Shown here: piece after piece, positions 9,474 through 19,226 of the stretch
Layout of the letters: each line of letters starts with the position of its first letter
How positions within the stretch are numbered: the stretch's first letter is position 1
Assembly: GCA_012837385.1 (NCBI GenBank)
Contig: DURH01000059.1
Coordinates: forward strand, 18,851-82,850
Reading direction: 5' to 3'
From: Bacillota bacterium
Lineage (GTDB): Bacteria; Bacillota; Limnochordia; Darwinibacteriales; Darwinibacteriaceae
DNA: 64,000 nt
Made by a program: the position numbers and the translations under genes
Notes under the pieces: model-generated
What the model saw: the letters and a program-made list of their open reading frames with translations, nothing else
What the model was told of the DNA's origin: nothing
Database searches by the model: none

Positions 9474-11086
9474 ATCTAAACATTGGTGATCTGGGAGTCT
9501 GCTACCCTTCCCAGAGGTTTCCTTTTTATGGCCGGAAGGGCATGGTGGCCACTTCCAACGCCTTAGCAGCCCAAGCGGGGCTGGAAATGTTGAAAAAGGG
9601 AGGCAATGCGGTGGATGCCGCTTTGGCTGCCGCAGCCTGCCTTACCGTTCTTGAACCAACTTCCAACGGTATCGGCGGTGACGCCTTTGCCATTGTGGCT
9701 TTTCAAGGTGAGCTCTACGGCTTAAACGCCAGCGGACCGGCACCTCAGGCCATCAGCCTTAGGGCGCTGCAAGAGCAGGGGTATAAGGAAATACCTAAGT
9801 ATGGTTTTGTGCCTGTGAACGTACCAGGAGCGCCCGCGGGCTGGGCGGCCCTCTCTAAGCGCTTCGGTAGGCTTGATCTCAAGGAAGTCTTTGCTCCAGC
9901 TGTCGATTATGCGGAAAACGGCTATCCAGTTTCACCGGTGCTCAGCCGCCAGTGGAACCGCGCCTTTGAGATTTATTCTAAGCATCTGCAGAGCGAGGAG
10001 TATAAGCCTTGGTTTGACACCTTTGCCCCAGAGGGCAGGCCTCCCCAGGCTGGAGAAATGGTCCGTCTGCGTGATCATGCCAAGACCTTAAGCCTGATTG
10101 CGGACACCAAGGCTGAGGCCTTTTACCGCGGCGAGATCGCGGAGCGCATCGACTCCTTCTCCAAAAAACACGGAGGCTATCTGCGGGCTGAGGATCTAGC
10201 CGCCTACCAGGCGGAGTGGGTGGATCCCATCTTCACTAAGTACGGTGATTTGGAAGTGTGGGAGATTCCCCCCAACGGGCAGGGCATTGTGGCCCTGATG
10301 GCTCTGAACATCCTGCGGGGGTTTGACCTCAAGCCGGAAGACAAACATGCTGCCAGAACCTACCACCTGCAGATCGAGGCTCTGAAACTGGCCTTTACCG
10401 ATGCCCAGAAATATGTGGCTGATGCCAAGCATATGCAGGCTTCCGTTCCTTACCTGCTCTCTGAAGAGTGGGCGAAGGAAAAGCGCAAGCTGATCCGCTC
10501 AGATGCGCTGCTGCCTCCTCCTTCTCAGGAAGTCAAGGGAGGTACTGTGTACCTGTGTACCGCAGATGCGGAGGGTAATATGGTTTCCTTTATTCAGAGC
10601 AATTACATGGGCTTTGGCTCAGGGCTAGTGGTGCCAGGCACGGGTATCGCCCTCCACAACCGGGGACACAATTTCTCCTTTGATCCCCAGCATGTGAACT
10701 GCCTTGCTCCAGGCAAAAGGCCCTACCACACCATTATCCCAGGTTTCCTCACTAAGGATCGCAGGCCCTTGGGCCCCCTAGGCGTTATGGGCGGCTTTAT
10801 GCAGCCCCAGGGGCATGTGCAGGTGGTGATGAACCTGGTGAACTTCGGGCACAATCCCCAAGCTGCCCTGGATGCCCCCCGTTTTCAGTGGATTAAGGGC
10901 AATCAAGTGCAGTTGGAGAAGACCATGCCCCAGGAAGTGGTGGAACAGCTTGCCAGCTTGGGCCATGAGATAACGGTGACGGAAGAAAACACTGGTTACG
11001 GCCGGGGCCAGATCATCCTCAAGGCCGGGGACGTGTTAGTGGGCGGTACGGAGAGCCGGGTGGACGGAACGGTGGCTGTGTGGTAA
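9470..11086 (+). CDS. Gamma-glutamyltransferase family protein
   Basis: GMVATSNALAAQAGLEMLKKGGNAVDAALAAAACLTVLEPTSNGIGGDAFAIV; GGTVYLCTADAEGNMVSFIQSNYMGFGSG nucleophile region; probable GTG start. Confidence 0.93.
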   Translation: MNLNIGDLGVCYPSQRFPFYGRKGMVATSNALAAQAGLEMLKKGGNAVDAALAAAACLTVLEPTSNGIGGDAFAIVAFQGELYGLNASGPAPQAISLRALQEQGYKEIPKYGFVPVNVPGAPAGWAALSKRFGRLDLKEVFAPAVDYAENGYPVSPVLSRQWNRAFEIYSKHLQSEEYKPWFDTFAPEGRPPQAGEMVRLRDHAKTLSLIADTKAEAFYRGEIAERIDSFSKKHGGYLRAEDLAAYQAEWVDPIFTKYGDLEVWEIPPNGQGIVALMALNILRGFDLKPEDKHAARTYHLQIEALKLAFTDAQKYVADAKHMQASVPYLLSEEWAKEKRKLIRSDALLPPPSQEVKGGTVYLCTADAEGNMVSFIQSNYMGFGSGLVVPGTGIALHNRGHNFSFDPQHVNCLAPGKRPYHTIIPGFLTKDRRPLGPLGVMGGFMQPQGHVQVVMNLVNFGHNPQAALDAPRFQWIKGNQVQLEKTMPQEVVEQLASLGHEITVTEENTGYGRGQIILKAGDVLVGGTESRVDGTVAVW

Positions 11087-11150
11087 AGCAAGCAGGATCG
11101 GAGCTGCACAGACGAGAAGTGAATCTAGAGTGCAGGGAAGGAGGCGTCCC

Positions 11151-12305
11151 ATGATCTACTTAGACCAGGCCGCCACTTCATTTCCAAAGCCGCCCCAGGT
11201 GGGGCAGGCGGTGGTTTCAGCGCTGCAGACTGTGGGCAACAGTGGGCGGGGAGGCCATGAGCTGAGCTTAAGCGCCAGCCGCCTGATCTTCGAGGCCAGG
11301 CTGGAAGCCGCTCGGTTTTTTGGCAGCAGCGATCCCAGCCGCATCGCTTTTACCGCCAATGCCACGGAGAGTTTGAATCAAGCCCTGTTCGGCCTCTTGG
11401 AGCCGGGGGATCATGTGATCACCACAGCCCAGGAGCATAATTCAGTGCTCAGGCCCCTCTTTCTCCTGGAGCGGCGGGGAGTGGAACTGACAATCTTACC
11501 AGTAGACAGCCGGGGTGTAGTGGATCTGGAAGCCATAAGGCGCGAGCTGCGCCCTAACACCAGGGCGGTGGTGGCCGCCCATGGTTCCAATCTTACAGGA
11601 AGTCTTTTGGATCTAGGTTTTCTACTGGGCTTCTGCCGCGAGCATGGACTTATTGTGATTATTGATGCAGCCCAGACAGCGGGCTGGTATCCTTACAACC
11701 TAGCAGAGCAGCCCATTGATATCCTGTGTTTTACAGGACATAAGGCCCTCTACGGGCCCCAGGGAGTTGGCGGGATTTATGTGCGCCCAGGCCTCAAGTT
11801 GCGCCCCTTAAAAGTAGGGGGCAGCGGCGTTCAGACCTTTTCCCAGGAGCATCCCCAGGAGATGCCGGAAGCGCTGGAAGCGGGCACCTTGAATACTCCT
11901 GGGATTGCCGGGCTCTTGGCGGGGCTGCACTATGTGCAGGCCCAGGGGCTGGAGAAGATCCAGCAGCTGGAAGCTGATCTCACCAGCTATTTCCACGGGC
12001 TCGTTAAGGAAATTCCAGAGGTTGTGGTGTACGGAGATTTCCAGGCTGTTCACCGCCTGCCCATTGTGACTTTGAATCTTAAGGGTGTGGGAGCTAGTTT
12101 GGTCAGCCAGCTTTTGGCGGAAAGGGGCATCTGCACCCGCTCAGGGGGGCACTGTGCGCCCCTGCTCCACAAAGCGCTGGGCACCCAAGATCAAGGAGCG
12201 GTGCGGTTCAGCTTCTCCCACTTGAATACCAAGGCGGAGCTGGCAGAGACCGCGGCAGCTCTAGGGGAAATCGCCCGACAGTATGGAGGGAAGCAGCATG
12301 GTTGA
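11151..12305 (+). CDS. Cysteine desulfurase family protein (selenium-associated type)
   Basis: MIYLDQAATSFPKPPQV; FTANATESLNQALFG; PLP lysine in CFTGHKALYGPQGVGGIYV; CTRSGGHCAPLLHKALG. Confidence 0.9.
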   Translation: MIYLDQAATSFPKPPQVGQAVVSALQTVGNSGRGGHELSLSASRLIFEARLEAARFFGSSDPSRIAFTANATESLNQALFGLLEPGDHVITTAQEHNSVLRPLFLLERRGVELTILPVDSRGVVDLEAIRRELRPNTRAVVAAHGSNLTGSLLDLGFLLGFCREHGLIVIIDAAQTAGWYPYNLAEQPIDILCFTGHKALYGPQGVGGIYVRPGLKLRPLKVGGSGVQTFSQEHPQEMPEALEAGTLNTPGIAGLLAGLHYVQAQGLEKIQQLEADLTSYFHGLVKEIPEVVVYGDFQAVHRLPIVTLNLKGVGASLVSQLLAERGICTRSGGHCAPLLHKALGTQDQGAVRFSFSHLNTKAELAETAAALGEIARQYGGKQHG

Positions 12306-12525
12306 AACCAGGGTAGTGATAACTTTTCAGACCACCACCCACGCCATAGCCTGGGAGCGGGCGTGTAAAGAGGAAGGCCTGCCAGGCCGCCTCATTCCCA
12401 TGCCGGTGGAGATCAGCGCCCACTGCGGCTTAGCCTGGTTGGCTGCCCCGGATACTGTGGACATTCTATTGGAGCGTGCCCGAGAGTTAGACTTAAGCTA
12501 TGATCGAGTTGTGGAATTGAAGTGA
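12298..12525 (+). CDS. DUF3343 protein (putative Se/S carrier-like)
   Basis: VVITFQTTTHAIAWERACKEEGLPGRLIPMPVEISAHCGLAWLA; lies between a desulfurase and selD. Confidence 0.8.
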   Translation: MVETRVVITFQTTTHAIAWERACKEEGLPGRLIPMPVEISAHCGLAWLAAPDTVDILLERARELDLSYDRVVELK

Positions 12526-12535
12526 GGTGAGGCAG

Positions 12536-13561
12536 ATGGCAGAAGAATTGGTCTTTTGCCGAGGCGGGGGTTGAACCGCGAAAATTGGACCGGAGGTCCT
12601 GGCGAACATTTTGGCTCAGCTCCCCAAGGTTCAGGATCCTGATTTCTTGGTGGGCTTTGACCAGTCAGATGATGCAGCGGTTTACCGGCTCACAGATGAG
12701 TTGGCTTTAGTGCACACTTTGGATTTCTTCCCCCCCATGGTGGAAGATCCTTATACCTTCGGCCAGATTGCTGCCGCCAACGCCCTGAGCGATATCTGGG
12801 CCATGGGCGGTGAGCCCAAGACTGCCCTAAATATCGTCTGCTTTCCAGAGAAGATGGACTTGGAGATCCTCTCCCAGATTCTTCAGGGGGGCAGCGAAAA
12901 GGTGCTGGAAGCAGGCGCGGTGTTAGCCGGGGGCCATTCTATTGAGGACGATGGAGTGAAATATGGGCTCTCGGTAACTGGCATAGTGCATCCCCAGAAG
13001 ATTTATACCAATAGGGGATGTGAGCCTGGGGATCTGCTCGTTTTAACCAAGCCCCTAGGCGTAGCCATTATCTGCGGCGCGGCTAGGGTGGGAGAAGCAT
13101 CCCAGCAGGCCCTACAGAAGGCGGTCGCTTCCATGGCCACCCTTAATAAATACGCCGCGGAGATAATTAGGAAGTACCCCGTGCACGCCTGCACAGATGT
13201 GACGGGCTTTGGCTTCTTAGGCCACTTACATGAGATGCTGGGCGGAGAGCGCAAGGCTGTGATCTTCAGCAGTGAAGTACCGGTTATTCCCGAAGCCTTG
13301 GAGTATGCTGCGGAGTTCTTGGTTACCGGTGCGGCCCAGCGCAACCGCAATTTCCTCGAGGGGTATGTGGAGTTTGGGCCAGAGGTGCATTTCAGCATGG
13401 AAGAAGTGCTCTTTGATCCCCAGACTTCAGGGGGCCTTTTGGTGAGTGTGCCCAAGGCTGCCGCGGAGGATCTCCTGGCGGAGCTGGAGGGCCTGGATTT
13501 GCCCTGTGGGATTGTAGGAGAAATCGTGGACGAGCAGGAAAAGGAGATTGTGGTGAAATGA
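12536..13561 (+). CDS. selD: Selenide, water dikinase SelD, selenocysteine-containing (UGA at 12572-12574)
   Basis: ATG at 12536 is in frame with the 12611 ORF; translation [53 protein letters not shown] aligns with catalytic Cys17 and TAKIGP with Lys20 of E. coli SelD. Confidence 0.92.
12587..12602 (+). promoter_or_regulatory. Candidate bacterial SECIS (bSECIS) element
   Basis: ~13-28 nt after the UGA: GGACC-GGA-GGTCC perfect stem, or alternative CCGG-AGGTC-CTGG stem exposing a GGU-containing apical loop. Confidence 0.65.
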
Positions 13562-14160
13562 AAAAGACCCTTGATGCCACAGGCTTGAGCTGCCCTTTGC
13601 CGGTTTTGGAAGCCAAAAAGGCACTGAAAGAACTCACAGCTGGGCAGCTGGAGGTTGTGGTTGACAATACCATCGCCCAGCAGAACTTGGAGAAAATGGC
13701 TAAGCAGCTGGGGTTGGAGTATGAACTGAACACTATCAGCGAGGACAGGTATGCCATAGTGATTACTGTGGGATCCGGGGAGCCCCAAACCCCAACAGCC
13801 CAGCCCGAGAAGGAGGCTGTGAGGGGCGATGAAATTGTGGTTTTGTCCAGTGACCAGATGGGCGCTGGGGATCCAGAACTTGGACGCCTGCTAATGAAAT
13901 CATTTGTCTATGCTGTAACTGAGCTGGAGGAGCTTCCCGCCAAGGTACTGCTCTACAACTCCGGCGTGAAGCTGGCAGTAAAGGGCGCGGATACCTTGGA
14001 AGACCTGCGCAAGCTCTCCGCCCAGGGAGTGGAGATTATGAGCTGCGGAACCTGCCTGAACTTCTTCGGACTCACAGAGCAGTTGGGTGTAGGTTCCATT
14101 ACGAATATGTATGAGATTGTCCAGAGCCAGCTGGCTGCTGGACGCATTCTGCGTCCCTAG
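13558..14160 (+). CDS. yedF: Sulfurtransferase-like selenium metabolism protein YedF (TusA + DsrE-like)
   Basis: TusA motif [20 protein letters not shown]-terminal DsrE-like domain with [20 protein letters not shown] overlap with selD. Confidence 0.9.
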   Translation: MKKTLDATGLSCPLPVLEAKKALKELTAGQLEVVVDNTIAQQNLEKMAKQLGLEYELNTISEDRYAIVITVGSGEPQTPTAQPEKEAVRGDEIVVLSSDQMGAGDPELGRLLMKSFVYAVTELEELPAKVLLYNSGVKLAVKGADTLEDLRKLSAQGVEIMSCGTCLNFFGLTEQLGVGSITNMYEIVQSQLAAGRILRP

Positions 14161-14176
14161 AGAGGAGTCTTAATCA

Positions 14177-14989
14177 ATGAGGTATCACGGCTGGTTTAAG
14201 CCGCAGCACGATTTTGAGTATGCTGTGCAGGCCCTGGAGGCAGGCCTGCATGGCTTTGAGGTGGTAGGCGGAGAGTCGCACTACGATCCTGAGCAGTTTA
14301 AAGTGTACAGGGAAAACATCAAGCGCATTAAAGAAGAGCTTGAGGCGACCTTTACCCTCCATGCCCCCATCACCGATATCAACCTGGGCAGCATCAACCG
14401 CCGGATCAGGGAGGCATCTGTGCAGGATGTCAAGGCTGCCCTGGAGATGGCCCGGGAGATTGGAGCTTCCGCGGTGGCGGTGCATGCCTCCCCAGGCATT
14501 CTCGCCATGCCCGGTGGGAAGTGGTCCAAGGAGACAGCGTCGCCTACCATCCGGGACGAGCTGGTGCCCCAAGAGGAGTTTTTGGTGCGGTCCATCAAGG
14601 ATTTGGCGGATCTCGCCCCAGACCTGTTGATCTGCCTCGAGAACTTAGTCTATCCCCATGAACTCTACCGCAGCCCAGAAGAGCTCAAAAGACTGCTGGG
14701 TAAGGTGAACCGCAGTAATGTGGGGATGACCCTTGATGTGGGGCACGCGGTTGTATCTGGCTATCAGCCCAGCGAGTTTATCAACCTGCTCTTCGATGAG
14801 ATCTTCCATGTTCACCTCCACGACAACTCGGGAAGCGTCGATGAACACCTGCCTTTAGGCCAGGGCACCATCGACTATGTCCACGTCATCCAGTCCTTGA
14901 AGCAGCTGGACTATCAGGGTGTGGTCACGTTTGAGTTTTCGCTGGAAGATCCTAATAGCTACCGTGATTATCTATACAAATTTTCCTGA
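14177..14989 (+). CDS. TIM-barrel sugar phosphate isomerase/AP endonuclease family protein
   Basis: ENLVYPHELYRSPEELKRLL...VGMTLDVGHAVVSG...IFHVHLHDNSGSVDEHLPLGQGTIDY. Confidence 0.85.
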   Translation: MRYHGWFKPQHDFEYAVQALEAGLHGFEVVGGESHYDPEQFKVYRENIKRIKEELEATFTLHAPITDINLGSINRRIREASVQDVKAALEMAREIGASAVAVHASPGILAMPGGKWSKETASPTIRDELVPQEEFLVRSIKDLADLAPDLLICLENLVYPHELYRSPEELKRLLGKVNRSNVGMTLDVGHAVVSGYQPSEFINLLFDEIFHVHLHDNSGSVDEHLPLGQGTIDYVHVIQSLKQLDYQGVVTFEFSLEDPNSYRDYLYKFS

Positions 14990-15001
14990 GGGGAGCCCGT
15001 T

Positions 15002-15784
15002 ATGTACAGCAAGGAGGATCTTAAAAGGGATTTGAAGGGCCTGGGCATCCAGCCCCAGGACACCCTCCTGGTGCATTCTTCCCTCAAGTCTTTGGGACCG
15101 GTGCGGGGGGGAGCTGAGGCGGTGCTGGATGCCTTCTGCGAATACTTAGCTCCAGGCCTGTTGGTTTTACCCACCCACACTTGGGACCAGATCAATGGGA
15201 TCTACAATGTCTTTGATTTGGCAGAGGAACCCTCTTGCGTGGGGGTGCTCACCAACCTGTTCCGCCAGCGCCCAGGAGTTCTGCGCTCCTGGCATCCCAC
15301 CCATTCTGTGGCGGCCTATGGCCCAGATGCCCAGGAGTTTATCCAGGGTGAGGAGAAATTTGACACTCCCTGTCCCAGGGAAGGGTGCTGGGGCAAGCTC
15401 TACGACCGCGGAGCTAAGGTGCTGTTCTTAGGCGTCCCTCTTACCTGCAACACCCTCATTCACGGAGTGGAGGAGTGGGCAGGGGTACCCAACCGCATCA
15501 GTGCCGGGTATCAACTGCTGAAAATCCGCACTCCTGATGGGCGCCTCCTAGATCGGCCCATGCGCCGCCATAAGGCCCCCATCCGTAATCTATCTGACAA
15601 CTATGACAAGCTGGAGGAGCCTTTACTCACCCTGGGTATTGCGGTACGGGGGAAGATTGGCGCTGCGGTGAGTACCCTGATCGAGGTGGCACCCATGGTG
15701 GACCTCACCATGGAGTTCCTGCGGCGCAATCCCGATCTGTTCTTAGATCGGGAGCCCATCCCTATAGAGTGGTATCAAGGATAG
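15002..15784 (+). CDS. AAC(3)-family N-acetyltransferase
   Basis: GIQPQDTLLVHSSLKSLGPVRGGAEAVLDAF...LVLPTHTW; ...SWHPTHSVAAYGP. Confidence 0.88.
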   Translation: MYSKEDLKRDLKGLGIQPQDTLLVHSSLKSLGPVRGGAEAVLDAFCEYLAPGLLVLPTHTWDQINGIYNVFDLAEEPSCVGVLTNLFRQRPGVLRSWHPTHSVAAYGPDAQEFIQGEEKFDTPCPREGCWGKLYDRGAKVLFLGVPLTCNTLIHGVEEWAGVPNRISAGYQLLKIRTPDGRLLDRPMRRHKAPIRNLSDNYDKLEEPLLTLGIAVRGKIGAAVSTLIEVAPMVDLTMEFLRRNPDLFLDREPIPIEWYQG

Positions 15785-15793
15785 GAGAGAGAA

Positions 15794-16390
15794 ATGGAAA
15801 ACCTGCCCAAGCGCTTAGCACAGCAGCTGAAGTTCGTGATGGAGATCGATAAGCTCAAGAACATCTACAGGCAGAACCTGATCGCCGATGCTTCCCGCCG
15901 GGAAAACGATGCAGAGCATTCCTGGCACCTAGCGGTGTTGGCGGTGCTGTTGGCAGAATACGTGCCTGAGCCTGTGGATCTGCTCAAGGTGATGAAGATG
16001 GTGCTGCTCCACGATGTGGTGGAGATCGACGCGGGAGATGTCTTCTGCTACGATCCTGAAGCCGCGGTGGGCAAGGAGGAGCGAGAAATCAAGGCGGCGG
16101 AGCGCATTTACGGCCTGCTCCCAGCTGATCAGGGGCGGGAACTGCGGGAACTCTGGGACGAGTTTGAAGCCAGGGCCACCCCGGAAGCCAAGTTCGCGGC
16201 CTGTCTAGATCGCCTCCAGCCCCTCCTGCTCAACTTCCACACAGAAGGAGGCACCTGGCGCATCCACGGCGTACCCGCGGCTAAGGTGCGGCAGCGCATG
16301 GAACCCATTGCCCAGATCTCCCCGGTCTTAGGGGAAGCGGTGGAACAGCTGCTGCAGGAGGCGATTGCCAGAGGGATTCTGCAGGAATGA
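15794..16390 (+). CDS. HD domain phosphohydrolase (YfbR/5'-nucleotidase-like)
   Basis: RRENDAEHSWHLAVLAVLLAEY...MVLLHDVVEIDAGDVFCYD. Confidence 0.87.
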   Translation: MENLPKRLAQQLKFVMEIDKLKNIYRQNLIADASRRENDAEHSWHLAVLAVLLAEYVPEPVDLLKVMKMVLLHDVVEIDAGDVFCYDPEAAVGKEEREIKAAERIYGLLPADQGRELRELWDEFEARATPEAKFAACLDRLQPLLLNFHTEGGTWRIHGVPAAKVRQRMEPIAQISPVLGEAVEQLLQEAIARGILQE

Positions 16391-16401
16391 TGAACAGATA
16401 G

Positions 16402-16442
16402 AAAAGAAGCGGCCCCAGCCCTTTCCGAGCTGGCGCCGCTTC
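16402..16442 (-). terminator. Intrinsic terminator downstream of leuS
   Basis: Minus strand GAAGCGGCGCCAG...CTGGGGCCGCTTCTTTTC. Confidence 0.7.
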
Positions 16443-16450
16443 AACTGTTC

Positions 16451-16520
16451 TTGCCTCTTGCTTCCCGCTTCTTACCTCCTGCTTCCTGCTTCCTGCCTCC
16501 TGCCTCTTGCTTCCTGCCTC
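16451..16520 (-). repeat. Degenerate heptamer tandem array (10 units) after the leuS stop
   Basis: Plus-strand units TTGCCTC TTGCTTC CCGCTTC TTACCTC CTGCTTC CTGCTTC CTGCCTC CTGCCTC TTGCTTC CTGCCTC. Confidence 0.92.
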
Positions 16521-18930
16521 ACTTCACCACAATATTGTAGATGCGCCCTGGCACGTAGATTTCCTTGACAATGGTCTTGCCATCCAAAGCCTTTTGGATG
16601 GCCTCGTTGGCCATTACCTTCTCTTTGGCAGCTTCCTGAGGATCGTTGATATTCACCGTAATGGTGCCCCGCACCTTGCCATTGATCTGTACACCGATCT
16701 CAATGGTCTGCTCAATGGTCTTCTCTTCATCCCAGGTGGGCCAGCTCTGCTCATTGAGCATCCCCTCAAAGCCCAATTTCTCCCACATTTCTTCTGTAAT
16801 ATGGGGTGCCACTGGGTTGAGGAGGATCAGGAAGGCCTTGATCTCCGCCTCATTGATGGAACCCACATGGTTGATCTCGTTGAGCAGGGTCATAAGCGCC
16901 GCAATGGCCGTGTTGAACTTGAGGCCCTCGTAGTCCTGGCTCACCTTCTTGATGGTCTGATGCATCTTAGCTTCCAGTTCAGGGCTGTAGGCATCACCTG
17001 GTTTGACCACTTCCATCAGCTTCCAAACTCTGTCCAAAAAGCGCTTGCAGCCCCGCACCCCATCGGTGCTCCAGGGTACGCTCTTCTCAAAATCGCCGAT
17101 AAACATCTCGTAGAGGCGCATGGTGTCTGCACCGTACTCTGCCACAACATCATCGGGGTTGACCACATTACCCCGGGATTTGGACATCTTCTCGTTGTTC
17201 TCGCCTAGGATCATGCCATGGGAAGTGCGCTTGCTGTACGGCTCTGGCCCAGGCACGATGCCCAGATCGTATAGGAACTTATGCCAGAAGCGGGAGTAGA
17301 GCAGGTGCAGAGTGGTGTGTTCCATCCCGCCGTTGTACCAATCCACAGGCAGCCAATAATTCAACGCTTCCTTGCTGGCTAGCGCCTGGTCGTTGTGGGG
17401 ATCCGTGTAGCGCATGAAGTACCAGGACGAACCAGCCCATTGGGGCATGGTGTCCGTTTCCCGCTCCGCATAGCCTCCGCACTTGGGGCAGGTGGTTTCC
17501 ACCCAGTGCCTGATTTTGGCCAAGGGCGACTCACCTGTATCGGTGGGCTCGTAATTGGTCACCTGGGGCAGGCGCACAGGCAGTTCTTCTTCAGGTACCG
17601 GCACCCAACCGCATTTTTCGCAGTGCACTAGGGGAATTGGTTCGCCCCAGTAGCGCTGCCTGGAAAAGACCCAGTCCCGCAGCTTGTAGTTTACCTTGGG
17701 CTCGCCTAAACCCTGTTCCCGCAGCCACTCTGTAATCTTGGCTTTAGCGGTCTGCACATCCAGGCCATTTAAGAACCCGGAATTGACCATGGTTCCCGTC
17801 TCTGTATCGGTGTAAGCCTGTTCGGTAACATCGCCGCCGGCTACTACTTCAATAATGGGCAGGCCGAACTTTTTGGCAAATTCCCAGTCCCTCTCATCGT
17901 GGCCGGGCACAGCCATAATTGCTCCAGTGCCGTAGCTCATGAGTACGTAGTCGGATACCCAGATGCTGATTTCCTCGCCATTCACTGGGTTGATGGCCTT
18001 TAACCCCTCAACTTGGACACCGGTCTTCTCCCGGGCCAGCTGGGAGCGTTCAAACTCCGACTTTCGCCGGGCCTGCTCTTGGTATGCGGTGATATCTGGC
18101 AGATTGGTAATGCGCTCCTTGAGCCTCTCCAAGACAGGGTGCTCAGGGGAAATTACCATATAGGTGGCACCAAAAAGGGTGTCGGGCCTGGTGGTAAAGA
18201 CCACAAGGCTTTCCTCGGTATCCTTGATCTTAAAGGTAACATCTGCACCTTCGGAGCGGCCAATCCAGTTGCGCTGCTGGATCTTGACCCGTTCGATATA
18301 ATCCACCAGGTCCAGATCATTGATCAGTCTTTCCGCGTAGGCAGTGATCTTCAGCATCCACTGGTTCTTCACTTTGGTTTCCACTTCGTGGCCGCAGCGT
18401 TCACAGCCGCCGTCTACCACTTCTTCGTTGGCCAGGCCGATTTTACACCTGGGGCACCAGTTAATGGGCATCTCCTTCTTGTAGGCCAGCCCCTTTTCAA
18501 AGAGCTTAAGGAAGATCCACTGGGTCCACTTGAAGTAGGCGGGGTCAGTGGTGTTCACTTCCCGGGACCAGTCAAAGGAAAAGCCCAGGGATTTCAGTTG
18601 TTCCCGAAAGCGGTTGATATTGCGTTCCGTGATCACAGCTGGGTGGATCTTAGTTTGAATTGCATAGTTTTCTGTGGGCAGCCCAAAGGCATCCCAGCCC
18701 ATGGGGTAGAGGACATTGTAACCCTCCAAGCGCCGCTTGCGGGCCACCACATCCAGAGCTGTGTAGGGCCTGGGATGTCCCACATGCAGCCCCTCCCCGG
18801 AAGGATAGGGAAACTCCACCAGGGCATAGAACTTCGGTTTAGTAAAATCATTGCGTGTTTTGAAGATCTCTTCGTTTTCCCAGATCTCCTGCCATTTCTT
18901 TTCTACGGCTCGAAAGTTGTAGCGGGCCAT
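16519..18930 (-). CDS. leuS: Leucine--tRNA ligase
   Basis: [52 protein letters not shown] and [14 protein letters not shown]. Confidence 0.97.
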   Translation of the reverse strand: MARYNFRAVEKKWQEIWENEEIFKTRNDFTKPKFYALVEFPYPSGEGLHVGHPRPYTALDVVARKRRLEGYNVLYPMGWDAFGLPTENYAIQTKIHPAVITERNINRFREQLKSLGFSFDWSREVNTTDPAYFKWTQWIFLKLFEKGLAYKKEMPINWCPRCKIGLANEEVVDGGCERCGHEVETKVKNQWMLKITAYAERLINDLDLVDYIERVKIQQRNWIGRSEGADVTFKIKDTEESLVVFTTRPDTLFGATYMVISPEHPVLERLKERITNLPDITAYQEQARRKSEFERSQLAREKTGVQVEGLKAINPVNGEEISIWVSDYVLMSYGTGAIMAVPGHDERDWEFAKKFGLPIIEVVAGGDVTEQAYTDTETGTMVNSGFLNGLDVQTAKAKITEWLREQGLGEPKVNYKLRDWVFSRQRYWGEPIPLVHCEKCGWVPVPEEELPVRLPQVTNYEPTDTGESPLAKIRHWVETTCPKCGGYAERETDTMPQWAGSSWYFMRYTDPHNDQALASKEALNYWLPVDWYNGGMEHTTLHLLYSRFWHKFLYDLGIVPGPEPYSKRTSHGMILGENNEKMSKSRGNVVNPDDVVAEYGADTMRLYEMFIGDFEKSVPWSTDGVRGCKRFLDRVWKLMEVVKPGDAYSPELEAKMHQTIKKVSQDYEGLKFNTAIAALMTLLNEINHVGSINEAEIKAFLILLNPVAPHITEEMWEKLGFEGMLNEQSWPTWDEEKTIEQTIEIGVQINGKVRGTITVNINDPQEAAKEKVMANEAIQKALDGKTIVKEIYVPGRIYNIVVK

Positions 18931-18965
18931 CAAGCATCCTCCGTTTCGCTTTAAATCGGTTAAAA

Positions 18966-19200
18966 ATGAAAAAACCTTTCTCCTCTATTTAGAGACGAAA
19001 GATTTTCGCGGTACCACTCTAATTGATCGCGCTAAAACGGCGATCCTCTCGGCATGGTAACGGTATGACCGGCTGGCACTACATCTCGCACCAGCGGCTC
19101 CCAGGCGAGTTCTGAAGGGATTTGTGCTGCTTTGCACCAACCAGCAGCTCTCTGAAAACCCGTCATACTACTCCTGTTCACAACCTTTGCATATCAGCCT
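18966..19200 (-). promoter_or_regulatory. T-box leader (Leu) controlling leuS
   Basis: Minus strand: AGAGTGGTACCGCG T-box at 19020-19007; terminator hairpin ATCTTTCGTCTCT..AGAGGAGAAAGGTTTTTT; specifier context GAACTCGCC with CTC (Leu) at 19109-19107; upstream AGTA bulge region. Confidence 0.92.
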
Positions 19201-19226
19201 AATTGTATCAACGGCTGCACATGATG

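Noticed and set aside
12611-13561. ORF-track call of selD starting at TTG 12611
   Set aside because: Truncated: it omits the glycine-rich loop, the catalytic (Sec) residue and the Lys encoded between ATG 12536 and 12611; the upstream frame is continuous apart from the Sec TGA.
13003-13788. 261-aa minus-strand ORF
   Set aside because: Antisense across selD/yedF; low-complexity translated composition.
15002-15784. AAC(3)-family gene considered as an antibiotic-resistance determinant
   Set aside because: Chromosomal metabolic context and no mobile element nearby; many AAC(3)-fold proteins are not aminoglycoside acetyltransferases.
16451-16520. Heptamer array considered as CRISPR or a coding repeat (LLPASCLLPLASC)
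   Set aside because: Units are 7 bp with no spacers; the translated peptide is an artefact of the SSR.
18013-18954. 313-aa plus-strand ORF
   Set aside because: Fully antisense to leuS and its start; composition is a reverse-strand shadow of a strongly coding gene.
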